A stretch of 64,000 nt of DNA, taken from positions 6,510,001-6,574,000 of the forward strand of contig OZ176055.1 of NCBI GenBank assembly GCA_964247055.1, written 5' to 3'. Both the position numbers and the translations under genes were made by a program. Of the stretch, positions 38,701 to 47,837 are shown piece after piece. The DNA comes from Paragordius varius (lineage: Eukaryota; Nematomorpha). The notes beneath the pieces were generated by a model. It saw nothing but the letters and a program-made list of their open reading frames with translations. It searched no databases and was not told the DNA's origin. Every line of letters begins with the position of its first letter. Position 1 is the first letter of the stretch.

Positions 38701-40182
38701 TGCCAAAATATCTAAATAAAATTTTGTTTTAAAAAAAAATTACATGTCAAACTAGGTCGACGCCATTTTTATTTTACACAATTTTTGCAAAATATCGTAT
38801 TCATTTAATTTTAATGGTAAAATTAAAGCCAATATCTCACATTGATAGAAATAGAAGAAGCGGTTTATTTTATATTTTTTTATTTTACCATTTCACACAT
38901 GTCGCGTTGACGAAATTTTTACCCTTCAGTTTTAGCTTAAAATAATTAATATCCAATATTTTTTTTAATATAATTCGGATTTTTAATGTTATATAAGTGC
39001 AATATTTTGCCATGGTTTCAATTCCTTTCATGTTTTATAAAGATTTGATTTTAAACAGGCCTGTGGTATCCAACTACCCCAATTTGAATCGAAGGACTTA
39101 AATGAGTGTGTTGTATCCAGGTGTTAATAGATAAAAAATACCTCTTCCCTAATTTTGGTATCGGCATGGTGTTGAAGTAAAACTTCAACGACATTTGGTT
39201 TGTTTTTATAACAGGCCCACATGAGAGCACTCCAACCACCCTTGATATAATATTAAAATTTATATATTTGATAAATTTTCATTATTAAAACAAATTTTGC
39301 ACATATATTTTAGATTATGGAATAAAAATTGTCAAGGCTAAGTTACTAAAAAATAAAAATTAATTTTACAAAAATCAAATATTTAATAATATGGTTAAAA
39401 TATAAATTAAAAAACATATTTTTATATGAAAAATTCCCACAAGAATTATAATTATTTAACTGTTTATAACTTATATAAAATCGAATCTTATTTCAAGAAT
39501 TATTAAAAATAACCCAATATTAAAAGAATTTTAACAAAAATGACATATGATTGGGTAAAGCGATTGATGGATAAAAATAGTTTTATTTATAAATAAAAGC
39601 ATAGAATAAACTTGATTTGTAATCAATTAGTATTGGCCTGATATCAAATAATTCAATTGTATTAAAGCTTGAATGATATAAATATGAAAAAAACAAGATT
39701 AAAAAACGGTAAAATTCAAATTTAAAACCAAAATACCATATCTCTATGATCAACATGAGCCCCATTATTTAACAAAATTTCACAATTTTTCGCATTCCCT
39801 TCTTTGGCTGCGACCATCAAAGGCGACCATTGATCATTGTCCACTATATAAATTGGAAATATTATATATTTTTTAGATAAAAAAAATCCAAAAATTAAAA
39901 ATAGTATTTTAAAATTCAAAAACTTTGAACGTATAACAGAAATGGTTATAAAAAATAAATGATACATGCATTCGGATCTGAACCAGCATTTATTAAATCA
40001 GTCAGAATTTCACTTGTCGAACCAGCAGCAAAATGTAAAAATGTTTGGCCCGCATTATCTAATGACTGATTAATGTATGGCTCTAATTCTGGCAAAATGG
40101 TCTTGAATTGACTGTTTTTCTTCTCATCGATATAGCTTAGAGCTGTCTTTATAGTCGCTAAAGCAATTGGAGTTACTTTCAT
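20784..40182 (-). CDS. KIDINS220: Kidins220/ARMS, ankyrin-repeat KAP NTPase scaffold, about 36 exons
   Basis: Kidins220 is a membrane scaffold for neurotrophin and other receptors. Order from the ATG at 40182: ankyrin repeats (exons 40182-39966, 39843-39737, 39240-39142, 38196-38098, 37837-37631, 37171-36980, 36664-36560, 36237-36139, 35780-35603); KAP P-loop Walker [15 protein letters not shown] (35356-35192); two pairs of membrane spans (34860-34681 and 33445-33233); Walker [13 protein letters not shown] (32463-32271); [13 protein letters not shown] (31913-31726); [16 protein letters not shown] (30599-30313); [14 protein letters not shown] (29823-29658); a SAM-like segment (27144-26935, 26646-26544) with MSFGDWYVF; then an Asn/Ser-rich tail to the stop at 20784-20786. 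Phases agree through most exons; tail exons near 24.1-23.7, 23.4, 22.9, 22.4 and 21.5 kb are approximate. About 2000 codons (human 1771). All its introns are longer than about 70 nt. Confidence 0.9.
21866..22042. mobile_element. Short MITE, TACAGTATGC family, copy 1 (177 bp)
   Basis: Starts TACAGTATGCAT and ends ATGCATACTGTA, with longer imperfect inverted arms (TGGTTGCTTATTTCA versus TGTGAAATAAGCACCA) and inner arms built on CATACACT. A second copy lies at 61450-61631. A TA target is possible. It lies in a KIDINS220 intron. Confidence 0.7.
25154..25418. mobile_element. TACC-ended MITE, copy 2 (diverged)
   Basis: Left end ACACCCATTTACAGCTCAAA and right end TTTGAAGTGTAAATGGTA match the family at 12640-12959, with several substitutions. 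It lies in a KIDINS220 intron upstream (in gene direction) of the exon near 25.1 kb. Confidence 0.55.
25677..26004. mobile_element. TACC-ended MITE, copy 3 (best preserved)
   Basis: TACCATTTACAGTTCAAATT at the left and AATTTGAACTGTAAATGGTA at the right are perfect inverted repeats over 20 bp. The left end repeats a CAAATTCACCCTTGAACA unit about four times. It lies in the KIDINS220 intron between exons near 26.2 and 25.6 kb. Confidence 0.75.
26452..26471 (-). other. 20-nt microexon of KIDINS220
   Basis: On the minus strand an acceptor TTGTTAG precedes CGCCAGGACC... and a GTAATT donor follows after 20 nt. Its phase (1 in, 0 out) fits both neighbours (26646-26544 ends phase 1, 26239 starts phase 0), giving the residues TPGPISQ. 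It falls in the low-complexity tail, so homology cannot confirm it. Confidence 0.5.
29936..30200. mobile_element. TACC-ended MITE, copy 4 (right end eroded)
   Basis: Left end TACCATTTACAGTTTGAATT; the right side keeps AGGGTGAATTTGAACTGTTC but the outermost TGGTA is lost. It lies in a KIDINS220 intron about 110 bp past the donor at 30313. Confidence 0.6.
38571..39127 (+). mobile_element. TTAA-type MITE in a KIDINS220 intron
   Basis: Clear full-length copy of the 1959-2531 element: TTAAaACTTCGATTCAAATT at the left and ATCCAGGTG-TTAA at the right, with the same extra segment on the right side only. Its edge is 14 nt from the splice donor of the ankyrin exon 39240-39142, so it forms most of the 5' part of that intron. 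Confidence 0.75.
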
Positions 40183-40222
40183 ATGACTTTAGACGCATAC
40201 CTTTTTAAAGCTGATACGGCAT
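40183..40222. promoter_or_regulatory. 40-nt divergent gap between two start codons
   Basis: Only 40 bases separate the ATG of KIDINS220 (minus) from that of the NCBP2AS2-like gene (plus). If both starts are right, this gap plus the coding ends must hold two 5' UTRs and any shared promoter, or the true transcription starts lie further away and are joined by cis- or trans-splicing. AG acceptor-like sites occur on both strands (CTTTAG on plus, ATCAG on minus). No TATA box can be singled out. Confidence 0.4.
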
Positions 40223-40411
40223 ATGTTTCAAAGATTTTTCCAACTTTTGATCCACAACCACGATTTAATTGAAAAACTCTCAAATACCGCTTTTATCCGA
40301 AGATCAGCTCAATTATCCGTTTATGCCTTTTTAAGATTGAAGCATTTGGGAGAAAATCAATACAAATCTTTGCTCGAAAATTTTCAAAACCTGATTGATC
40401 CAAAGTTTTAA
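40223..40411 (+). CDS. NCBP2AS2: NCBP2AS2-like microprotein, 62 residues
   Basis: The single-exon frame starts MFQRFFQLLIHNHDLIEKLS, with RRSAQLSVYAFLRLK further on. The human microprotein NCBP2AS2 begins [20 protein letters not shown], followed by RRAAQLTAFALLQAQ. The order, spacing and the RR-(S/A)-AQL-x-x-(F/Y)A core agree along most of the frame, although the basic C-terminal tail of the human protein (99 residues) is missing. Human NCBP2AS2 is reported as a mitochondria-associated microprotein; its molecular role is poorly defined. The N-terminus is amphipathic, with no clear membrane span. It starts 40 nt from the divergent KIDINS220 start and ends 27 nt before SDR39U1, which suggests a shared transcript with SDR39U1. 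Confidence 0.72.
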   Translation: MFQRFFQLLIHNHDLIEKLSNTAFIRRSAQLSVYAFLRLKHLGENQYKSLLENFQNLIDPKF

Positions 40412-40438
40412 GACGCTTAATTTTGTTAGATATAAGAA

Positions 40439-41024
40439 ATGAACCGATTAGTTTATGTGGCTGGAGGTAGTGGATTTATTGGCAAACACTTATGCAATAA
40501 GCTTATTGAACTTGGTTATGAACCATGTTTAATAACTCGCACAAAACAGGACTTACATAAATACATTTTATGGAATGACTTAGAAAAATTAAAAGACTGC
40601 CATGCTGTTATTGGCCTACAAGGTCAAAATATAATGGGTATATTTATTAACAATTAATTTTAGATTTATCGCGACGATGGAATAAGGAGTTTGAAAAAGA
40701 TTTATATGATAGCCGCATAAACACAACTAAAAAATTGGTAAAAGCAATACAAAATATTAAAACAAACATCTTTATATCATCGTCTGCGATAGGAATATAC
40801 GAACCAGAAGTATCCAAAACATATGATGAATCCTACAAATCTGATGTTAATTATAGTTCCCTTTCTGACTTCAAAGGCAAAGAAATTTTATCTTTAGCTA
40901 AAATGTGTCACGATTGGGAAGATGCGGCCATTACTAACAACGTAAATTCTACAATATTGATATTGAATTTTTTTCAATTATCCATTTCTATATATACCGT
41001 CAACCGGTTTTTTGATTGGTTTAA

Positions 41025-41066
<42 letters not shown>

Positions 41067-43172
41067 TTTTTGATATAGTCAAGAAACAAAATAATTTTTT
41101 GAGATAACTTATGACCAACGGTTGCCGCAAAAATTTTATTTGTTGACAACCTAGTTTTTGAAATATTGAAAGAAAATTGAAATCGGGCAAAAAGTTTATT
41201 AAAGTTAATAAAGGATAATTTAAAAAATAATGATAAAACTCGAGATATTATGGTTTTTTATCATTTTAGGGGATATTTTATATATATAAATAAAAGCATA
41301 TAGTTGTTTGTATAGAATCTCAGAACATATTTAAAAGATAAAAAAATAACTATATTAAAAAAAATTAATTATTTACTAGCTAAACTCACTATTAAAACCT
41401 TAATATATATTTTATTCACTAAAAACTTGTATATCAAAATAAAACTAAAAAATACTTTTTATTTTCTCATTTTTATGCTCGGTTTATGACGGTATAGAAA
41501 GATTTACTGTTTTATTTTGGAATTTCAGAGGATCGAAAATCATAAATATATAAATTAATACTAAATAAAATTCAAAAGTGGTGGAAAATCAACCAAATAT
41601 CCGTACATATCCCAGTATAAATATTAATTTGTGTTAAAACAAACTTTTTACGGGTTGTAATGATTTTTGGTTGATATTCCACTACTTTTAAATCCTATTT
41701 TGCCTAAATGATATAGTTTATAATTCTTAATATAAGCTTTCAAAATAAAACTATTATTTAACCAAAATATTTTTCCTTTTACGACAGTTATAATGTTTTC
41801 TATTTATTTTATTAGAACAAAAATACTACAATCATACGGACTGGTAATTAATTATTATTATTTTTACAGTACTTTTAAATTAATTAATGAAATTTGCGTA
41901 GATTTTACCAAAATTGTTTTACACTATTTCAGGTATAGTACTTGGACCAGACGGAGGTGTCATTAAAAGCATGATTTTACCCTTCAAATTTGGTTTGGGT
42001 AATAAAGCTTTGGGATCAGGTCAACAATGGTTTTCTTGGATCCATATTGATGATTGGGTTGGTATCGTTATAAAATGTATTGAGGATGCAAAAAGTAAAC
42101 ATTTTGAATGTTATCTCAAACATATATTCGTATTTAATTCATTTTGTGAAAGCAATAATTTCCTTTATATGAGAAAATGTACTTATCGTTATAAATGAAA
42201 TATATACCATTAAATATATAAGATTAAATATATAAGATAAGGTTGCATGTTAAATCAATTAATATTGTTAATCTTTTACAGATAATTTGTTCGAATTGCG
42301 TTATCTTTACAATTTTGGTATTCATTTTGTATTTATGTTATCACTTAGAAATATTTTCGCAGTATTATTGCTCCCGCTTTTTAATTAAATTGAAATATTT
42401 ATACAGTAAAATTATTTTTAATAATACGGTGTATAAATTCAGTCATTCACGGTCAATTGATAGTAGTCAATTAAATTTATAGGTGTAAATATACAATCAT
42501 ATAAAACCAGTTTTAAAAAATAATTAATAAATATTAACACAAAGATAATAATATTACGAATTACATGTATTATGAAATAGCCACACTATCGATTATTTTT
42601 AAGCGCGGTAACACTCATAATTTTTAATACATTCATAACCTTTTAGATTGCCAAAAAAATTATAAAGATGAAGATAAAAAAAATTATTGTTTCATAGTTG
42701 TTTGACACATTTACTGATATTTATACTCCAAATAAGTAAATCAAGAATTTTATAAATAATTCAGGGCCATTTACACTTTTAGGGTCGTAATTTTATCTTT
42801 TGTTTCAAACCCTTTATTTTCAATAAACAACACATAATATATGTTATAGATTCAATGTCTCAACAACAGGAACCAACAATTCACGAATCATACCAAACCA
42901 ATGCAGGCAAACACAGAATTTATAATGCAGTCTCACCTCATGCCTGTAGGAATGTGGAATTTCATTCGGCCTTTGCAAAAGCATTACATAGACCTCTCTT
43001 TCTTCCAGCCATGCCTCAAACCGTACTAAGCCTGATAATGGGACCTACCCGAGCCCAACTCTTATGTTTGGGTCAACATGTGGTCCCTAACGAAACCCTA
43101 AACAAATTACATTATGTGTATCAATTTCCTGACATAGAAGAAGCTTGCTTTGATATTGTGTCCAAATTATAA
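40439..43172 (+). CDS. SDR39U1: SDR39U1-type NAD(P)-binding epimerase-like protein, 5 exons
   Basis: A member of the short-chain dehydrogenase 'atypical' family (SDR39U1, bacterial YfcH); substrate unknown. Exons: 40439-40637, 40664-40941, 41816-41843, 41933-42094, 42907-43172; phases agree throughout and total 310 codons plus stop (human about 290-320). The Rossmann glycine motif is VYVAGGSGFIGKHL at the N-terminus. Later come LSRRWNKEF, a split IIRTG|IVLGPDGG, PFKFGLGNKALGSGQQWFSW with IHIDDWVGI, and the C-terminal DUF1731 block AFAKALHRPLFLPAMP ending GQHVVPNETL. Intron 1 is 26 nt; exon 3 is a 28-nt microexon. The start is 27 nt after the NCBP2AS2-like stop, behind a TTTTGTTAG that could be a splice acceptor. 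Confidence 0.88.
40638..40663 (+). other. 26-nt mini-intron 1 of SDR39U1
   Basis: GT...TTTTAG, phase 1 (G|AT). Splicing joins ...GQNIM to DLSRRWNKEF, a junction that matches the family's N-(I/P)-x-x-L-RRWNE-x-F block; retention meets a stop. Confidence 0.85.
41029..41064 (+). repeat. (TA)n microsatellite in SDR39U1 intron 2
   Basis: About 18 TA units in the 874-nt intron 40942-41815. Confidence 0.95.
41816..41843 (+). other. 28-nt microexon of SDR39U1
   Basis: ATTAG acceptor, 28 nt encoding NKNTTIIRT plus one base, then a GTAATT donor. Phases 0 in and 1 out match both neighbours, and IIRTG is the conserved (V/I)-x-R-(S/T)-G just before the VLG-x-x-GG loop. Confidence 0.8.
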
Positions 43173-43411
43173 GAATAAATTATGTATTACAGTGTGAATA
43201 ACTCAACATTGGTTGTTTTTATAATATTGCCAGATGCTATGTAGAGCAATTGTGGGAGAAGCAAGAAAAAAAATAATTTTTAACCAAAAACATTATTCTT
43301 TGCTGTATATGCTCTCTGACAATAATTAAAAAAACTCTAATATATATTTAATCATACATTAAATTATATGGTATGAGCGAACAAAAATAAAGAAAATATA
43401 TAGCAGATATA
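43173..43411. other. Convergent intergenic region SDR39U1 / Kunitz-like gene
   Basis: About 240 bases between two opposed stop codons, presumably shared 3' UTR space. Nothing else is seen. Confidence 0.5.
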
Positions 43412-45183
43412 TTATGGTTTTTTGCAGTTTTCATCACATTCAGCGGCGGTAACATACAGATTCAATCTATGTTTGCAACCATTATAATTGAATTTTTTGC
43501 ATGTGTATGTTTCAGGAGAAAAATAATAAGTCGATGATTGACCATGTTCTAAAAAATGATAAAAATCAAATCTGAAGTGTTATAAAATATCTTTGATATT
43601 AAATAATGTTTTAATTAATTTCTTTTAAAAGATTTCATTTGTTATGATCCTGAGCTTAATTTCTTATTTGTCATTTAAGATAAAATATCATCATTTAAAT
43701 TGCTTGAAAAATTTGGTTATTTTTTGTTTAATTCAATCTAAATGTTTCTAGTAATTTAAGATGTAATTTGTGTGTCGTAGACCTATTTTCCTTATATACA
43801 GTTTTGTTGATTTTACGATTAATAAATGAAACATCAAAAACTATTTTATTTTTTATTATTCAGAAAAACTTACCGCCACTGTAGGAATTGGATTGACCAC
43901 AATCATTTAAACATTGTGTTAAGCTATGAAAAATATTTGAAGTACTAGAACAAGGGTATCTTTGGGAAAATTCTATGCACCGGTCATGAATTGGATTGTA
44001 TGACGCTTGTCTCAATATGCATAACGTTTTAGGAATAGCTAAACACTATTATTTTGAAAAGATTACCAATTAATTGGAATAAAATGGTAGGTAGGAATAT
44101 AATTAATATATTAAAATTCATTGCACAAAATAAAAAAATGGTTTTATATTATAACTTAAGGACACTAAATCCATATGTGGATAGAGATATGCAGTTTATT
44201 TAGGCCAATAATGGTTTTTGTTTGATATAAAAAAACATTGCAGAATAGATATCAAAGAATATGAGACTCGGATTAACCTTATTTTTCAATGTATACTAAA
44301 TAAAAAAAGTTCCTATATGTTTGCATCAATTGTGTAGATATAATTCTGTTAAATACATTTTTTATACCATTATGCTTTGTGGATTATTAACCTCTTAACA
44401 TTTAGGATTCAAATAAGTTATATTAAATCGCGGCCCTAAAAGCACTTTTAATAACTCGAATTAAAATTATTTTTTTGATTGATTATTATTATTAATTTAA
44501 AAATTTTAAATGTGATAGTTGTATTTAAAAAAATTCCGTTTAAATAACTATTCATTTATATTTTTCTAAAAATTTCCGGCTTTGCAACTTATGCTTGTTT
44601 TTCATCATATTCATGTTAAATAATATATCGATCTATTTAGAGAATAAATATTTAAGGAAAATCACAAATAAGGGTATATCTTATTATGAATTTCTAAATG
44701 ATCTGCCAAAAAATAATATATAAAATGCAATGAAGCGAACCCTATGCCGGCTCAACTTAGCCGGCGTATTTAAAAATGAAAGTTTTAAGACCTAATGACG
44801 TTAGATTAGCCTGTTATGTTATCGTCAAAAATTCTTGGTTATAAGTCTTTTGTAGATTATGTTAATTATATTATTAGTATATAACCCGCAAATTTTGGTG
44901 TGATATCACAAGTATTGGAATATGAAGCTATGCATGGTGGTATTATATTTTGGCTCTGGCCCTTGAAACATATAAATCATTTTATTCGGCCTGTCAAATT
45001 TTTTTGGTGAGTACCAGTAATTTAAACGAATAATGTATAAAAGAATGTTTAGAATAATGTTTTAGTTTAGTTTACACAATAACATTAAGATATTTTATCT
45101 CTGAATACAATCATGTTTACACTGTAGATGCAAATCGGCGTCATGAACTACCCCATCTTCTAACAATTGATGCTTTTCAAAAG
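43412..45183 (-). CDS. Kunitz-like domain protein, 3 or more exons, start unresolved
   Basis: Kunitz domains usually inhibit serine proteases and are secreted. The last exon (about 43551-43412, stop TAA) encodes YTCKKFNYNGCKHRLN and continues to a final CDENC; its spacing C-x7-C-x12-C-x3-C is exactly that of Kunitz cysteines 3-6. The exon 44039-43874 gives LCILRQASYNPIHDRC and then C-x8-C-x12-C-x3-C, a second, looser Kunitz pattern. A further exon about 45183-45126 (HQLLEDGVVHDADLHL) joins in phase (1) to it. The cysteines 1 and 2 of the last domain, which include the one beside the protease-binding loop, are not visible, so inhibitor function is doubtful. A hydrophobic stretch just upstream (KNIIIKLIWYHFFSIF, near 45.3 kb) could be part of a signal peptide, but no ATG was fixed. 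Confidence 0.55.
44930..45019 (-). mobile_element. hAT terminal fragment
   Basis: The reverse complement begins ACTGGTACTCACCAAAAAAA and continues TTTGACAGGC...AAGGGCCA, matching the left terminus of the hAT element at 4573 for about 80 bases. Only one end was found, inside the large Kunitz-gene intron. Confidence 0.65.
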
Positions 45184-45568
45184 TTGGCCAAATATATATT
45201 AATATAACTATTTCATCAAATATTACATAATGCAAAGAAAAATGATTTTTTCTAAAAATTGAAAAAAAATGGTACCAAATTAATTTGATAATGATATTTT
45301 TCAAAGCTAAAATTTAATAAACTTATTATTGCCTTTATTAAGATAAAACATAAGTTTAAATTGAGTCAACCCGTTTTGTTAGTTTTTAATAATTTCTTTT
45401 AAAGCGCATAACTAGTTACCGTAGTTTGCATGATGTTAAGATACGAAGCTTTATTATTGTAATTAAAATCAATTTATTTCTAATTATATTAAATAAACAA
45501 TATATGCCAGGCATTAAATTTGATATATTGTTTATGTTCATACGCTAATGAACAGACTTTCAGTGACA

Positions 45569-45815
45569 TACCAATTACAGTTCAAATTCACCCTTTAACA
45601 ATTCAAATTCACCCTAAAATAAATTAAGTGTTTTTCGACATTAAAAATTACCTTATTTTTTAATATTTTTAAAATATAAAATTCTGGTTAAAAATAAATC
45701 CTGAAAAAATAATAATGTTGTAAAAATATATTTCATATTAATGATGATTAGAGAAACATAATTTTTTTAGGGTAAATTTGAATTGTTTAAGGGTGAATTT
45801 AATTTGTAAATGGTA
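45569..45815. mobile_element. TACC-ended MITE, copy 5
   Basis: TACCAATTACAGTTCAAATT at the left and AATTTGTAAATGGTA at the right with the same CAAATTCACCC iterations. It lies about 90 bp past the stop of the TELO2-like frame, between it and the Kunitz-like gene. Confidence 0.7.
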
Positions 45816-45905
45816 TATTTCAAATAAAAAGAACAGACAGATTGTTCTTTTTTAATACACTAAATGGTTTGTTTGACAGCAACCCGAAATGTCTTTTTTT
45901 TTTAA

Positions 45906-47792
45906 TTAATTTTGAAATTCGGACAATATAGTTGTAAGCCCTTTAGCTAATTCTGAGGCATTCAAAAGCACATCTTTATTTTGTGATTGATTGATGCACA
46001 TTTTCAATAACGTTAAGAATTTTTCCATATATATCATATTATTGACCATTGTATAAGGATTTGCTAATGATAGCGATATGACCGTTTTCCATGCCCTAAC
46101 AAATGTTAGCCATATACAGTCCTGTAAATCTATCGATATATTTGGATTTTTAATCGCTGTGTTTTTTGAGAATACTAATTCTAAAATTTCTATAGAAAAT
46201 TTTGAGAAGGTTTGAATAGCTGTGTCAAAATTCATGGCGTTTTGAGCTATGATAAGTACCTGAACTAAATATTCAACTAGCAAATTTAAATTATATGATT
46301 CAAGTATTTGAGTTAGTTTTTGTCTCTTATCCAACATTTTATAAACGGATTCCGCAAAATTAATTATCCAGGGGTAAAAATAGAAATTTAATATATTAGG
46401 ATTAAGTGTTGCAGTTATATTATTCTGCAAATTATTTCTGGAATTAGGGAGAAGCGGTTCCGGTTCTTTAAGTTTTAAATCAGTCATATTATTAGTTATT
46501 GAAGGAGAGTCGAATTTTCGTGTTAAGCATTGAAACAATAAATAGAGAATTTCCTTTTTTTGTTTCAAATTATATATGATTGGGGTAGTAGCAAAATACG
46601 AATCAGCTAATATGGGTAAAAAATAATTTTCAAATTTTTGAACAGTTTTGATTAAAAGATCAAACCGTAGTCGATAAAATTTTTCATTGTTATCTTCATC
46701 GTCGACACTGATTTCGAATGCAAAATCAAAAACACTCTTTTTATGTTCCACATAATCCAAAGGATCCAAATTTATAATAATAGACAGTATGGATAAAAGT
46801 TCATGAACTGATTTATTTGCCAAATTAATTTTTGGTTTCATGTCTAGTAAATTTACATTTTCAGTGCCTCCATGAATGGCATGAAAAAATTCGGTTAAAG
46901 TTGGTAAACTTTTGATCTCTTTAACAGTAATTAATTGGCATGAAGTGGTGTTTGATGATTTTATAATTGTAAAGGGTGTCATTGGTTTACTTCTATCCTT
47001 TTCACCTTCGAGAATATAATATTTCAATCTCAAAATAAAATTACTAAATTGTTGATATACTTGTGGATATTGTTCTTCCAAAATTTTATCAAACGATACA
47101 TCGGTAAGGGAATTAACATTTGAAAATTTGAGCATTATCATACCAAATATGCGATTATTTTCCCCTGGATCTTCTAAATGCTCTATAGTCGCAAACAATA
47201 ACTTTTCTTTGTTAATTCGTTCGCTAATTGGCGATATATTTGATGCTGATACTATAAGTTTTGTTAGATGACTATGTTGTTCCTTATGCAATTTGTGAAA
47301 CTTTGACCAGTTTTCTCTAATGGAAGTAAGGACTTCGGAAATACCTTCATCATTTACGCGCATCAAATATATCCACCAATTAAAGTATGATGAATCATGA
47401 CTAAAACCTGTAAATGTATTTATAACAAATGTCTCTTGGGCAATTTTATGGGGAAAAAGCTTGATTGAATAGTCAGATCCCATGGAAAATATTACGGACA
47501 AAATAGATCTCCTTCTTAACGATGATATATTAGACAAATAATCGGTCCAAACATGCAATACTCTCGCATCATTTATGTTATGGTAAAGAATTTTAATTAT
47601 TTTTTCATTAAAATTAAATAAATGAAAAAATTCGCCATAATCTATCTTCATATCATTTTTAATAATCCACATAAGCTGGTAAAAAACATTCGGTAGCAGG
47701 ATCTCATTGCGAAAACTCTTTGCTTGCAAACAGCATTGCAACTTTTTTAATGTCGTCTTAGGATTAAAGCTAACTAAATCAATAATAAACAT
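45906..47792 (-). CDS. TELO2: TELO2-like protein, single long exon
   Basis: TELO2 is the central subunit of the TELO2-TTI1-TTI2 co-chaperone that matures PI3K-like kinases (ATM, ATR, mTOR). I took the first in-frame ATG (47792, MFIIDLVSFNPK), giving 628 residues without introns; a GTG further upstream at 47855 is preceded in frame by a stop. The protein is all-helical in character, and several blocks line up in order with human TELO2: SSLRRRSILSVIFS with GRQQEILGVLV, SHDSSYFNWWIYLMRV with TQGSYLHQRVCWRLVEQV, and NRIFGMIMLKF with RRLGMIVAEVV. FYFYPWIINF lines up with HFFFPLLQRF. Identity is low, so this is a moderate call. It lacks the equivalent of roughly the first 150-190 human residues, and the upstream flank is an old MITE. 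It is the only long unspliced gene in the window. Confidence 0.5.
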   Translation of the reverse strand: MFIIDLVSFNPKTTLKKLQCCLQAKSFRNEILLPNVFYQLMWIIKNDMKIDYGEFFHLFNFNEKIIKILYHNINDARVLHVWTDYLSNISSLRRRSILSVIFSMGSDYSIKLFPHKIAQETFVINTFTGFSHDSSYFNWWIYLMRVNDEGISEVLTSIRENWSKFHKLHKEQHSHLTKLIVSASNISPISERINKEKLLFATIEHLEDPGENNRIFGMIMLKFSNVNSLTDVSFDKILEEQYPQVYQQFSNFILRLKYYILEGEKDRSKPMTPFTIIKSSNTTSCQLITVKEIKSLPTLTEFFHAIHGGTENVNLLDMKPKINLANKSVHELLSILSIIINLDPLDYVEHKKSVFDFAFEISVDDEDNNEKFYRLRFDLLIKTVQKFENYFLPILADSYFATTPIIYNLKQKKEILYLLFQCLTRKFDSPSITNNMTDLKLKEPEPLLPNSRNNLQNNITATLNPNILNFYFYPWIINFAESVYKMLDKRQKLTQILESYNLNLLVEYLVQVLIIAQNAMNFDTAIQTFSKFSIEILELVFSKNTAIKNPNISIDLQDCIWLTFVRAWKTVISLSLANPYTMVNNMIYMEKFLTLLKMCINQSQNKDVLLNASELAKGLTTILSEFQN

Positions 47793-47837
47793 GGGTTTTA
47801 AAAGATGTGGTGAAATAACATGTGTAAAACAACCGAT

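Noticed and set aside
40978-41190. A minus-strand frame with repeated Tyr-Ile
   Set aside because: It is the (TA)n microsatellite of SDR39U1 intron 2 read in frame.
44742-44766. A perfect small palindrome (GCCGGCTCAACTTAGCCGGC) as a terminator
   Set aside because: Rho-independent terminators do not apply in an animal genome; it lies inside the Kunitz-gene intron and has no partner signal.
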